Shown here piece by piece: positions 1-12,111 of a stretch of 64,000 nt of DNA. A model generated the notes under the pieces. The model was not told the DNA's origin. It searched no databases and was given only the letters and a program-made list of their open reading frames with translations. The translations under genes were made by a program, and so were the position numbers. The stretch is from Pyrenophora tritici-repentis (lineage: Eukaryota > Ascomycota > Dothideomycetes > Pleosporales > Pleosporaceae): contig NC_089398.1 of NCBI RefSeq assembly GCF_003171515.1, positions 1,054,001 through 1,118,000 on the forward strand. The letters run 5' to 3'. Numbering within the stretch: position 1 is the stretch's first letter; each line of letters starts with the position of its first letter.

Positions 1-2
1 CT

Positions 3-2687
3 CTGCATGCTCCTACTGCCTCAGTTCCTAGTTCTACCGCCAAGAGTAGGATCCAGGCGGTGACGCGGACCGATTCGCAGACTGCTGCTGCTGCTGGCTT
101 TGGTTCGCAGTTGTCAGTCGATGACAAGGTCGCGCAGGCCAAGTCTGGCCGTTCAGGCTCCTCTGCTGGATCGCGCCCCAGTTCGCTTTACAACGACAAG
201 GATGAACATGGTATTCCGGAGATTGGCGTTCAGGTGCCCATGTTCCGCAATGCTGGAGACGTTCAGGCACCGAGCCCCGCGCCATATGCCCAACCAGCCG
301 CGTCTCAAGGAGTTGGCTTCAACCAAAAGACCAGTGGCCGTCATCATGGCAGGACCAAGAGCGGCCGAGAGATCTTTCATGGTCCCCCCGGAAGCTATGG
401 CATGCACGGCCACGGGAAGATCTCGACAGACGACTTCGAGCAGAAGTGGTACCAAAATCATCCTGACGATCTGAAGCGCGAAAAGGCCGGCGAATATGGG
501 CCACACATCCAAGAAAACAGAAAAGAATACCACTGGGGTGCAGACAATCTGGAGAAACTTGTACACAAAAGGTCTCAGGACATTGGTATGGGTACGTAAC
601 TAACCATAGCTACCCCGATTTGCCACTGATATTGACTGTGTTGTGTAGGTACCAGCCGAGAAGCTGTTAGCACTCCCGATGAGCAAATTGGCTACAGGGC
701 CACTGAGGAATATGCCTCGAGGATGGCCTCTCCTAGGCCACAATCTTCCGGTCGCCCTGCATCAATCAAAGGTGGCCACGTCGACTCGCCGCTCCGCAAC
801 GAAGCGGGCCAGGAAGTCAACGACAAGGGTGAAGTCATTCATATTGATCCCCCTGCGCACCGCTCTAACAAGGTTCACGGTGGAGGCTATGATCCACCAA
901 CCGAGGACCTTGGTCCACAGGGCGGTAACACATCAGAACAAGGCGGATGGGTAACTGAGCGTGGTTACGGCACTCCCATTCTGGCCTCTGATGAGCTGAA
1001 GAAGCACCCAGACAGCGAGTGGAGACAGCCTGCTGTATCGCCTGAGCTGGAGCGTCATGGCAACGAATACACAGTGAACGAGGATGGTACTCCACAATAC
1101 ATCACCAGATCGCGCCCTCATAGTAGAAACTCTAGCCGGAACAACAACACGCAGCAACGCGTCATCCCCAGCCCGGCCCAATATGACCGCGGCGGTGCCC
1201 CACTTGAGTCCCACAAGGAGTATGAGCCGCTGTTCCCTGAGGACGAGGACGACAGCAAGAAACCAAAGACAAAGGTCGACAAGCTTAAGCGTCCTAGTGT
1301 TGCGCGTCACCAGTTCCCAAGCCAAGACGTCTGGGAAGATACCCCTGGCAGTCTACAGCTTGAGACTACCGTGGACACCCCCCAAGAGCCTGAGGAGCCA
1401 AAGACTGCCGGTGGTAACGGCGATGTCAGCCCCGCGAAGGTGTTTGAAGACCCCGCCGCGGAAAAGAAACGCAAGGAAGAGATCAACAAGGAGGATCAGA
1501 AGTCATTCCTGCCTGAGCACACTCGTCAATTTGCAGCCGAGAACAAACACCTTGGAAAAGTGCGCGAAGACGCGCCAGGCCGCCCCGGAATGCAGCAACG
1601 CTTTCCAAGTCAAGACATCTGGGAAGATGCGCCATCTCATGGTCATCTTGAGACGACTGTCAGCACTCCCCAGATGGAGGAAACGAACGAGTACGCGGAA
1701 GACTCTCCAATTGAGCAAAAGCCTCAGGTTCCGGCTCGACCCAGTATTCCTGCTCGACCTTTGAAGAGGGAGGTATCCAACGAAGATAAGAAAGCGCCCA
1801 TCATTCCAGAGCGTCCGAAGCCCCAGCTTCCCGCACGCCCGACCAAGCCATCTTCGTCCGAAAGTGTTGCGACTGTTGAGTCACAAGCTGGTGAGAACGA
1901 GTCTCCACAAGGGAAGACAAAGCCACCGGTACCTGCCCGCCCTGCCGGCTCTAAGATTGCTGCTCTCCAAGCAGGCTTCTTGAAGGACTTGAATAGTAAG
2001 CTCGGCCTTGGCCCCGTCGCACCTAAGATCAAGGAACCTGAACCGGAAGAAGAAGATAAGGATTCGGCACCGCTTTCAGATGCCCGCAAGAGTAGAGCTA
2101 AGGGCCCACAGAGGAGGAGGCCTGCTGCATCTCCTTCGCCATCTGCGACGGCATCTGAAGCTGCTGTGCCAAAACAGAAGCTGGACTTTGGTCCCGTGAC
2201 CGCAATTTGGAGCTTCAACGAAGACGGCAGTCTGGATGTACCCGCTGCCAAGATGGCAGCCCAGATGCACCATGCGCTAAACGTTCCTGCAAAGGCTGAT
2301 GAGCCTGCCGTTACCGAGACGGAAGCAGAGAAGACCGTTGGGTCAGAACCACCACTTACACAGACAAAGTTAAAAGAGAGTAGTGAGCCTGCCTCAACGA
2401 TTGAGGCTGTTGTTGACAAAACGCCTTCTACTCTTGAGCAGGTGACTTCTCAGGCGTCAGACGCACTCCAGTCAGTCACTTCCAAGGTTTCATCTGCCCT
2501 TCAACCACAAGAGCCTTTGGTTACTGAGGCTGTACCCGGTTCTACCGACGCACCGGGTGCCTTTCCTGGCTCGGGCCCAGGCCTAGAGAATGAGACCGAG
2601 AGCAAAAGCGCCTCTCTGGAACAGAAAGCCGTCAGCACATCTACCGAGGAGAAGAAGGCCGAGGATGTACCGACAAAATCCCAGTAG
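3..2687 (+). CDS. AIM21: AIM21-like actin-patch protein (5' end outside window)
   Basis: The reading frame is open from the left edge, so the start lies upstream. Two exons are visible, 3-591 and 649-2687, joined over a 57-bp intron (GTACGT...TAG) with frame kept; about 875 residues are visible. The first exon holds a Gly/His-rich block (HGPPGSYGMHGHGK) followed by KWYQNHPDDLKREK. The second exon has several PxxPARP-type proline motifs (RPSIPARP, KPQLPARP, KPPVPARP) and a short conserved block, SKIAALQAGFLKDLNSKLG. PARP-like SH3 ligands next to a KIAALQ-type helix are the hallmark, as I recall it, of the fungal AIM21 family. In yeast, Aim21 binds SH3 proteins and, with Tda2, limits actin barbed-end growth at endocytic patches. 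There is no membrane segment; the rest is charged, disordered sequence. Family assignment is from motif memory; the function here is inferred. Confidence 0.75.
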
Positions 2688-3441
2688 GAAGATCCAAAGT
2701 CTTTCGTTGGTTAGATTTTCATTATGAGTGAATGAGTTGCAGTAGCGATGGGAGAGTATTGTTACTGGTTTGGCAATGCTAGCGATGTCTTTCTGGATTA
2801 TGAATACACAATTCAATGTTGCCGTCCAAAACTGTACTAGGCTGTGAAGTAAAGCTGGAAACCTCAGCCCCAGCTAGGGAGTGGTATTCTGTGAGACATC
2901 GATGACGTAACACCCCAACAAGACGCGCCGGCGCACATCACGGCAGTGCAACATGCAAACCGCGGAGTACCTCATTTGGTACACTCTGGGTCCAGAACAA
3001 GATGATTGACAGGCATCAGAGGGGATCGCAGCAGGGGAAACACGTATCGGGGATGATGTGGTGGGGGGGCGTGAAGATCATTGATCGCTGAACGTGCGAC
3101 TCTAAATGCCATGGGTACCCTCTGACTGTCAGATCACCGCCGCGTGGAATCTGCACACAGAGGCTGATATCCTCCTGGGCTTATTCTTAGCGTAATCTTT
3201 GTTCGTAAAGTGGCTACACAATCCAAGTTCAATCTCAAAGCGCGCATTCCGATTGCCACTGATGTTGTGGCTTGCCCGTTTACTAGTGCAGAGTGCGTAC
3301 ATGACGTAAAGGGCGGTTGTAGCCGTACGCCATCCTTCTTGCCGTGTGAAGGCCAAATTGCAAAGCTGGGCTGCCTACTTACTTTCATACCTCTTACCTG
3401 CATACCTCTGTACGCATTCACAAACGAGGCCTACGATCAAC
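2688..3441. other. Intergenic region between AIM21-like and DUF3292 genes
   Basis: About 750 bp with no convincing reading frame. It contains the 3' flank of the AIM21-like gene and the promoter of the next gene. A run of seven G lies near 3062. I see no repeat or RNA gene. Confidence 0.5.
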
Positions 3442-5638
3442 ATGGCGACTGGAGGAGTGGTCTACAAAGACCTACTTCCTATCCCGGACACGGACCCTAC
3501 AGTACACGAAGGAAAGACGACTACACTAACAGATGCACCTACGGACAGCCATGCGCTAGCTTTGAATGCTGCAAGGGCAGCTGCTCCGGAAGAGAAGGGT
3601 GCAGCGCAGGTAGGCCATGGGAGCGAAGTAGTGGACTTGGGATGGAATGAACCAAAAGAACTTGTTGCGAAGCCTTTGGTTGGCGGCTTGGGAAATGAGG
3701 ACTTGTGGCTACTGGTTCGACGTTTCAACAAGGTAAGACTTCATTGTCGATGCTTCCGCAAAATAATACTGACCACTCGTAGCAAATGTACCATGTGAAG
3801 GAGATTCCTACCGCACCTCCTGGGGGGCTGGATATGAACATTGCAGATGAAGAGGAGTTCTCACCAGACAAGCTTCGCGCCAACATCGAGCGTTTGTACA
3901 TGACTATTGTAAGCCCATACAGTGTAAGTTCTTATAGTGATTGAGTTTAACAGTAATAGGGCATCGGTCTAATGGGATTCGGCAAGCACATCGTTCGTAT
4001 TCGCTCATGGCGGGAAACTCAACGGACTGCTTGGTTTTGCTCTGTATACTTCGCGGCGTGGCTTCTCGACATGATAATGCCACTACTTTCGGTTACTCTA
4101 GTCACTCTCATTGTATATCCACCGGCTCGCGAAATTATGTTTCCTCCAGCACCCATGGCGCTGGTCAGTTCCACTGGGGGTGTGCAGAAGCCCAAGTCTG
4201 GAACGCTGGGTAGTACAGACAGCGCTACCGGAGCCCCAGAGAACCACAAGGGAGAGGCTGTAGAACAAGAAGCGTCCAACTTTGTCAATGGCTTTGCGTC
4301 AATAGCATTGTCGAGTGCCACTGGCAAGCATCCCCAGGGTGAACCTCCGGATGAGGACTCTCCTGACAGCAACGTACCGGACCCTACAAGACTCGCCATT
4401 GGTGCTGCGGATGCAAAAGACCAGGCATCAGGCGTTAAGCCTACCAGGGACTATGATAAGACCAAAGTTCCGATGGAGACTGCCATGTGGACCAAGATGA
4501 GGCCGATCATGCATGGCTTTGCTGAGGTTACCGATACGTGGGAACGCTTCGCAAAGTAGGTCGCCGGGTATAGATTTACTGCATCAGATGCTAATTCTTG
4601 AACAGTATGCTTGAACCGACTCCCCCATTCCCGAAAAACAGGTTTCACTTCCGAGTTGCAGCGGTCGTTGCTCCTGTCGTCCTTGTATCACTCTTTACCT
4701 CCTCATATATGTTCATGAAGGGGGTCACATTCGGTGTTGGGTTCGGATTCTTCGGTGACCCTATCATCCAGAGAGGCCTATCACTTCTTAACAGGAAGTA
4801 CCCTAACTGGCAAAAGTTGCTCGAGCTCCGAAACACGCTTCTCAAAGGCGTCCCTACCAACGCCCAACTCACCGTCACTCTCCTCCGTATCGGCGAAGCA
4901 AACAAAGCTCCACTACCTCCACCACCCCATATTGCGGAGCCGCCTCCAGACAAACCAGTCGATATCAACGAAGAAGAGCTCCGTGCCACGGGCGCAGATT
5001 GGCCTCTCAATGCAACGCAAGAAGAGCTCGATGCAGCCATGGCACACGACTCAACTACAGCCCACGAAACAGGCGGCGAAGACATCGACAAAGCCAAAGA
5101 CAGCAAGCACGGTAAAAAGGGAACGAAGATCCTAAATTTCTTCCGCGGCACTGTAAAAGGCGGCGTAGAAACTACAATGACAGCCGACAAAGTCAAAGCA
5201 GCTGCCGGCTCTACCCACGCAAAGAACAGACTAGGTGCCGTACCCCCTCGCGGAATGGATCTGACTTCCGGACCCGTCGAGTTCAAAGCGCGGTTCGATG
5301 GCAAAAAGGGCCATGTGTACATCACCACCAAGGCCACTATTCCCAGTATCGCTTTCTCGACTGACAAGACAATCGAAAAGATTGGAAGTGTAGATAGAGA
5401 GGACTTGCATCCTTTGTGGAGTCTGCCCGTGGGCGATATCATGGAGATGAGGAAGGTGGGCGGGTTTGGGTGGAAGGCGAGGCTGGTGGTTGGGTGGGCG
5501 ATGGGTAGGGAGGTGGCGGATGGCTTGGTGATTACGGATCGGAGGCTGAATGAGTACCGGATTACGGCGCTACCGTTGAGGGATGAGCTGTTTAATCGGC
5601 TTGTTGCTATGGGTGGGCAGAAGTGGGAGTGCTGGTAG
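3442..5638 (+). CDS. DUF3292-type membrane protein with C-terminal GRAM/PH-like region
   Basis: Four exons (3442-3732, 3783-3908, 3960-4555, 4606-5638) give about 681 residues; all three introns are 50-51 bp with GT and TAG/CAG borders and keep frame. The start is the ATG of MATGGVVYKDLLP. Two hydrophobic blocks are clear: one around WFCSVYFAAWLLDMIMPLLS and one around VAAVVAPVVLVSLFTSSYMF, which continues into a Gly/Phe-rich loop. Between them lies an acidic disordered linker. The C-terminal 130 residues (from VEFKARFDGKKGHVYI to GGQKWECW) look like a beta-rich GRAM/PH-type fold. The whole resembles the fungal family annotated as DUF3292, whose role is unknown. Likely an integral membrane protein of an internal membrane; the compartment cannot be read from the sequence. 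Confidence 0.85.
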
Positions 5639-5904
5639 TAGTGGATGCTCCTGATGGTTTGGCTTTTGAGATTGAGAGGAGAGATACATGTGCTGCATAA
5701 TTGGTGTTTGGCATATATACCCGTCATACTAATTCCTATGTCAATTATTCGGAAGTGAGTTACTGAGATGCAGTTGGAAAGTTTGTCTAGCCGTGAACTC
5801 CGCAACTATGCTTATATGTCCAAAAACGCAAACAATAATCCCCTGTGGTATGATTCAAGGTACTTTTCCTCTGCTGACGTTACCCTGATCATGTAGCTTA
5901 AAGC

Positions 5905-7599
5905 CTACATCTCATCCATGTCCTCATTGTCATCCTCCTCACCTCGACCTGCAGCCGCCACACCCGCCTCAAACGAGGCACAACCCTTTGCCGCAGCAAG
6001 CGCAAGTTGGTACTTCATAGTCGTCTTGTTAACGTTAGAAGTCATGTGCTTGGACTTGCACATCTTCTGCAGATCCTTCTGGCTGTACTCATCGTCTGCA
6101 TCCCTGAGCGCCTCCACCAGGTTCTTCACACTCTGGTGGCGCGGAAGATCAAGACCGCGGTCATTACACAGGTGGATGAGATCATCGACGGAGAGGTAGG
6201 TGCGAGGGTCGGGCGTGTCTTTCGTTGTGTCTTTGGCACAGGGGACGGTGAAGGTAGAGTGCTTCTTTTCCTCTTGACCCTGCTTCTGCTTCTTGATCTG
6301 GGCGTTCCGTTGGGTTTTAGCCAGGGAGTTCTCAGCAGCACGGTTCGCACGCATGCGAGCAGATGCAGCGCGAGCCATTGCGCGCTCGGCTTTCTCTTCT
6401 TCCTTCTGGGCGCGGGAATTAGCGATTTCTTCGGCCTTTTGGGCGTTACGGGCTTTCGTGATGTTCTTTGCTTTCGCTTCTGCGGCTTCTTTGGCCTCCT
6501 TTGCAATCTTCTCTTCGTTGCGGAGATGCTCACGGTTGATGCGGTACGTCTCTATCTCAGTACGACGCGCGTCTGGGTCATCGTCATCTTCAGTCGGGAT
6601 GCGCGCGTTGCCTGAGATGAGGGAGTTGTAACGTTCGCGGCAGGCCTTGGCGGAGAAGAGAGCCTCAGCGTTCAGACGGCGCATGTACTCGGAGACTTTG
6701 CGGAAACGCCAGGCGCGGATACGCTCCATCTCGTAGCTAATCTCTATGTCGGCAAGGGCGTAGGCCTGGATGAGGAGTTTGTCCTAAGGGTGGTATTAGT
6801 CGGAGTTGTATATGCCAGATAGCATTCATCGGGACTTACATCGTCAGTCTCCCATTCCTTGTAACCCTCCCTGAGCAGGAAGTCGACATTGTCAGCCTGA
6901 GCGAGACGAATACGCATGATGCGGGTTGAGATAGACTTTTGATCGTAACGGACACGACCATCTTTAGCTAACCTCTCGGCGATTTGGCGATCACTGAAGC
7001 CGTTCTCACGCATTTGCATCATGAGTTCGTCGTCAGAGTCCAGTTCATGCGATACACGCTTGTGGTAGGCAGGAAGGCACTCTCCCTTGTGGCGGTTACG
7101 ACGACCAAAAGTGCCAGGTACACGCGAAGACTTAGTGTTCAGGATTTCGTTATTGTCTTCCAAAAAGAAGGCTTCCCCACTGCCTGTGTGAGCAACATTG
7201 CGTGAACGTCGAGGAGTCTTGGCCAGCTTGGAGCTAGAGCCGGGGCTAATACGCTTGCGCTTCTTGCCAGCGATGTTGTCATTGTAGTCGGGCTCGATCT
7301 CAGAACTTGGAATCTCGAGATCACCAAAGTCGTCGAGTCTGTAGTCATCGTCGTTGGCCTAAGTCACATCAGCGAGTGCTGTATGTCTAGGTGATTGTAC
7401 TCACGTCATCAGCGGCCTCAGAAGCATCGTCCCCGAGATCATCGTCGTCGCCATCACCGAGGTTGGCACCTTTGCTGCTCAGCTGTTTCTTGAAGATTAC
7501 TTTCTTCGAAGGCGTGTCGACTTGAGAGCATGTTAGTGATACATGAACGTGACAACTACGGTGGTACTTACTACCGAAGATCAAGGCTTGATCAGCCAT
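5905..7599 (-). CDS. Myb/SANT-like and SAP-like nuclear protein
   Basis: Read on the minus strand with exons 7599-7572, 7520-7405, 7358-6840 and 6783-5905, about 513 residues. The first intron (51 bp) would end in AAG and is in frame, so its removal is not certain; the other two have GTGAGT/GTAAGT donors and TAG acceptors. The order is an acidic N-terminus, a basic KKRKR stretch that could be a nuclear signal, an HTH-like block (GFSDRQIAERLAKDGRVRYD), then a Myb/SANT-like helix set (WETDDDKLLIQAY ... FSAKACRERYNSL). A long Ala/Lys/Glu coiled coil follows, and then two SAP-like helix pairs near the C-terminus (DLIHLCNDRGLDLP and DLQKMCKSKHMTSN). It ends in an acidic tail. This suggests a chromatin or DNA-binding protein. 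I do not recognise an orthologue with a known role. Confidence 0.75.
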
Positions 7600-9027
7600 G
7601 TTGTTGAACTCAGTAGTGCGTGTGGTGCTGGGTTGTGGGGTGTTGCAAGTGTGAAGCGAGACACGCTAGGTTGTTTGCACGTGTGCGGGATAGTTCTTAT
7701 AGAAGGAAGAGTCCCTCAGTACTCCGACATACGCTAGTAATCAGATAGGTCTAGCGAGCTGTTTCCGGCAGAGGTAAAGGTAAGTGGCCAAAGCGCTTCC
7801 TCTGGTCGGCTAATGGCGTCAATGAAGTAAAAGGAAGATTGAGAACGCATGCAAGTAGCGGTGACTTCCTTAGAAGCTTAATTGGCAAGACAGAAGAGGG
7901 GAGTAGAAATAGGAGAGAAGGGACTTTTATAGCAAGGGTGCGTAATAGACACACAAGCCAACGTGGGGTGTGCGCAAGAGAAGAAGCAGGTGACGTTCGC
8001 GTGAGCGCACACCTTCAACTAGTGTTGTGACGGAGATGTTGGCCTAGTTAATTTTCAGTGCCGGGTACAAAGTGTGAATCTCGCTTGGAGTCTAAGTTGG
8101 GCAGTCCGAACAGCGAAGTAAATTCTTCTCCCCTGCGACATACAGGTTTTGTGTACGCCCACCTTGACTTAGCACTGCCGGATTGTAGCGTTCTTCGCAG
8201 ACGGACGAGGCTATAAGTCATTGCGCAATTCGAATAGGTGTGGAAACGGAGATATTAGCAAGGTATAGTTAGTCGTGTAAAAGATATAGTTGGCGTATAC
8301 CACGCACTCTCCAACGGAATTTCGTCTTTGAAAGTATTAGAAGGACAAATTCGACAAAAGAAAGGCAGGCATGTGAATTAGGTGTCGTCAGGGGAGGTTC
8401 TACTAGGAGCAGTCGCTCGAACCAAAGTTTAACCAGCGTCTGTGAGCGCTTGAATACAAGTCGGGGTATAGGTAATATGTAACGCCTAAAAGCTAAAAGC
8501 CGAAAGCTTTGTGTATTAGAAGAGCTGAATTAACATAGATTTGAATTTGAAAGATAATTAAACAAGCCGTCGTTCTGTGATAAGAGATGGTGGTTTCATG
8601 ATATAGCGACTGTACAATGCAACTTAGGAGATGCATACGCGGCCTCGTTTTCATATGTAGTACTGCATACCAGAAAGTCCGGAACGTAGATGTTTTGCGG
8701 GTTCGGGCATGTGTAATGTCCAGACTGTCAGTGTGAGGTTTGCCTGGTTGCCAAGAGAGGTGGGTCTGCGTATCGCCCCTCCACGCGTGGCGCAGATGAT
8801 CCCTGCCAATGACGCAGCGCTTCGCCGCTCCCTGTCAAACGCGGGACATCAATCAGGGTATCGTAGGCGCCTACGACGACATGCTGAGCACCGCCGGGCC
8901 TAGAAGATAGAAGATCGCCTGTACTTATAAGTTATGCGTTAGAGCTACCCCGTCATTTATCACCGTCTCAAAGCCCCATCTCATCCTTTTGTTCTACCAA
9001 CAACATCACAACCCGTACGCGTACACC
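7600..9027. other. Divergent intergenic region, 1.4 kb
   Basis: This separates the minus-strand Myb/SAP-like gene from the plus-strand membrane protein gene. Only short overlapping reading frames occur, with no protein-like features. It probably contains both promoters. No tRNA or long repeat was seen. Confidence 0.5.
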
Positions 9028-10575
9028 ATGGCGTCCTACCTCGAAAAGATGCGCCGGCAGTCAAAGCAACTGTTCCCTCAAAAGCAACAAAAGCCCGGAG
9101 CGCCACCAATCGAAGACCCTCCCAAGGTCTCAGAGTCGACTACACCGAAAATAGAGGACGCTGCCGTCCCTAAGATCGAAGAACCCGCCGCGGGGCCTAG
9201 CGGTGCTGTTCCTACACCACCTGCACCAACTTTTACCGAACCAAGCGAGGAAGTAGGCAGCGGCCCAGTTCTCGATGCCGAAGACCAGAAGTTCCTTGAG
9301 CGACTTGCAGCTATCGCCTCAGAGCCCGAAGGCATGCCCCCGCCGTTGCCCCAGCGAACCGAGGTGGTCGACAACACAGGCGAAAAGAAGGTTGGCAAAG
9401 ATGCACAGGAAGCACTTCTGGACGGCGCGGACAAAGTTGCGCTCCCTATGAGTCCACCCGAGACCACTGCCCATGCCAGTGACAAGGGCAAAGGAAAGGC
9501 ACCTGATGGTGGTCTAGCTAGGAAGAAGAGTGTCTTGTCCTACTTCCAACTGCCCAAATTCGCCAAGAAAGACGGTGACAAGCCCAAGGACAAGACACCA
9601 AAAGACAAGAAGCTGGTAGTCACGGATAAGGAGAGGACACAGTTCGCAGACGACCTACTCGCCGCAGCCGAAGCCGCCAAAGCCACTGAGCTTACCGATG
9701 CACAAAAGGAGGACAAGGAGCTCACCGAGATACTCGACCAGCTGAATCTATCAGCTGTAAACAACCGCGTCTTCAGCTTCAGCAAGGAGTCTGAAGAGCT
9801 CCTCAACAAGTTCACACAAGTTCTGAAGGACATCGTCAACGGTGCGCCAACAGCATACAATGACCTCGAGAAACTCTTCACAGACTACGACAATCAACTC
9901 AAGAAGATGTATGGTAGTCTGCCTCCTTTCTTACAGAACCTGGTTAAGAGCCTACCAGCTAAGCTTACGGCCACACTGGGTCCAGAGCTCATGGCTGCGT
10001 CATCAGAGAAGCCCGGTTTCGATGCAAAGGCTGCTGCTGGTGGAAGCAAGTTCAAGAGTAAACGTTCAATGCTCCCTCAAGTGCCCAACTTGAAGTCGCT
10101 GGTCTCAGCCCAAGGCGCCGTTGCCACCGCGTTAAGGAGCATTGTCAACTTCCTCAAGTTTAGGTTCCCTGCTTTGGCTACGGGTACAAATCTCATTATG
10201 AGCTTGGCGGTATTCAGTAAGTCCCACTTTTTTCAGACCGCAACCAGTCCATCATGCTAACAGTACACAGTCCTTCTCTTCGTATTCTGGTACTGCCACA
10301 AGCGCGGTCGCGAAACTCGTCTCGAGAAAGAGCGCCTTGCTGCCGAAGAGGGCCAATCTGGCGCATCTTCCATCAACGAAGACGCAGACTCCATCTTTGG
10401 GTCCAAGGCGAATATCAAGGATGGGGATAGGGAAGTACCCCAGGAACCGCTCATCCTCACTGATGGCAGGGAGAAGGAGGCTGAGCTGAGTGACTTGCCG
10501 AGTGTGTCGCATCTCCCTGATCCAAAGGCTGGGGATGCGCCGGAAATGGCTACGGCACCGGCACACAACAAGTAG
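9028..10575 (+). CDS. Conserved single-pass membrane protein, unknown function
   Basis: Two exons, 9028-10216 and 10271-10575, about 497 residues. The ATG at 9028 sits in a good context (ACCATGG) and starts MASYLEKMRRQSKQLF; an upstream frame extension has no better start. The 54-bp intron (GTAAGT...CACAG) is needed to complete the membrane segment, and a nearer CAG acceptor would break it. The N-terminal half is Pro/Glu/Lys-rich and disordered. Residues from about 230 form a helical domain (LTEILDQLNLSAVNNRVFSF ... PPFLQNLVKSLPAKL). A single membrane helix spans the splice junction (NLIMSLAVF then ILLFVFWYC), followed by a basic HKRGRETRLEKERL and an acidic tail, which implies a cytosolic C-terminus. 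I recall similar proteins labelled 'ring-like' in Pleosporales, but no RING cysteines are present. Confidence 0.8.
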
Positions 10576-10673
10576 GTTTCCTAATGGGACTTGGAGTGGC
10601 AGTGGAAGTGTATCTTGGTTTAGATTGAAGTTTCCCCATGCGTATACCCTGGTTTAAGTAATATCTTAATGAG

Positions 10674-10679
10674 AATAAA
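10674..10679 (+). terminator. Possible polyadenylation signal AATAAA
   Basis: An exact AATAAA lies about 100 bp after the stop of the plus-strand membrane protein gene, a plausible position for 3' end formation. Fungal poly(A) signals are degenerate, so this is only suggestive. Confidence 0.3.
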
Positions 10680-10784
10680 TCATGAAAATCACAGCGGATG
10701 GCCGTCACAATAACAAAAATCTGTCACTTTTAGATCGTTCCTACCCAGCCCATTACCCCAGCATAAAAGCTAATGAGTGCCCAA

Positions 10785-12111
10785 TCACGGCTTTCTAGCA
10801 TGAACAACCACCACCTCAAAATATGCATGCACCTTCTTTTCCTTGACCCCGGCCCGGAACTTTGCAAAGAAAACCTGCGCCTCATCAACCGTCCAACCCA
10901 TGACTTTCGTCAATAAGTACAACCCCCAACCTTCAGCGCCCTGGGTAATATGCAGCAAATTCCACCTCCCTAACTCCTTCATGTGCGGATCCGCCGGCCA
11001 GCTATTCACTGGCACTTTGAACACCTTCTCCTCAACATCCACAAATCCCGCACTACGAATATACGTACTCAGATTCCAGACCTCATAAAACGACTTGCCG
11101 AAGCGCTTGGACGCCTCATGGAAGATGTCCGACCACTGTGACATCACGTGATCGGGTTTGAGCGTGCCGTCGTCGGATTTGAGCTGGATGCTCATTTCCA
11201 TGTGGTGCAGGTAGCCGCCGGGTTCAAGGCCGTTGTAGATTTGCTCGTAGAGCGCAGGCCAGGAACGAATGGAGCCGTAGAGACCGCGGATGTTGATGAA
11301 ATCGAAGCGTTGCGAGTACGTCCAGGGGAGTGTTACGTCGTCGATTTCGAATTTACAGTTCGGAGGCGTGAATTGGGGTTGGATGGGGGAGAGGTCTACT
11401 CCGAGGATTTCGGCGCCGGGGTATTCTAAATAGGGGTTTCAGTCTGAGGGGCTCGAGGGGCAGAGAGATGGGGAGGACATACCGTCAGCCATATCCATGC
11501 ACCAGATTCCTGTTCCGCAGCCGAGATCTAGGATTCTCTTTGGGTCTTTGACGGGTGCTAGGTGTAATTTTTGGCCTAGTAGGATGAGGAACATGTGGTG
11601 TGCAATGTCGAGCTGATCGTTTTGCACCTCGTCGTTAGGACCCCAGTAGTCATTCTCGCCCTCGCGGAACTTGTGATAGCGACGCCCATTTTCGAAGCGG
11701 CCCCTGTGGATGGTAGACGCGATCGAGGTCGTGTCACTTATCGCATCATCATCACCCAGTGCTGAGTCTGTATCGTCGTTGTCCTATGGTGGTTAGGAGT
11801 CGTCAAGAAACAGAGTAGAGACTAAACTATCAAGTGTAAATCTCCTAGGGGTACGCTAATTGGGATGAGATGCCCAAGATACTTACAACGACAACATGAG
11901 GATTCACCTGTTGGGCTGATGCAGCGGGACCCTCATTTTCAGAGGGGAGCGGTGCTTGCGCTGAACCTGCCGAAGCTTGAGGGGTGCTGGAAGCAGCGGG
12001 AGCCTCCGGGGGTGGTGAGGCAGCTGCAACAGCGCCGGCAGAGCCACTTCTAGATGCTGTTGGTGGATTGTTTTCAACTGCCCTCCCTTTTCCCTTTCCT
12101 GAGTCTGCCAT
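10785..12111 (-). CDS. LaeA-type SAM-dependent methyltransferase
   Basis: Minus-strand exons 12111-11887, 11783-11483 and 11425-10785 give about 388 residues. The start is the ATG of MADSGKGKGRAVE. The first 75 residues are Pro/Ala/Ser-rich and disordered. A typical fungal methyltransferase leader follows (RRYHKFREGENDYWGPNDE, with QLDIAHHMFLILL). The SAM-binding motif I is ILDLGCGTGIWCMDMAD at about residues 159-175; a motif II-like acidic strand (EILGVDLSP) comes next. The C-terminal part (GLEPGGYLHHMEMSIQ) matches this class. These enzymes resemble LaeA, a velvet-associated regulator of secondary metabolism, and the small-molecule methyltransferases of its superfamily; the sequence alone cannot say which. 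It is divergent from the neighbouring P450, with about 1.1 kb between the two starts. Confidence 0.85.

Noticed and set aside
1724..2419. 231-codon minus-strand open frame
   Set aside because: Antisense to the AIM21-like gene; Ala/Ser/Gly-rich composition is the mirror of its codons.
4645..5805. 386-codon minus-strand open frame
   Set aside because: It lies antisense to the last exon of the DUF3292 gene, which has far better protein features and splice support.
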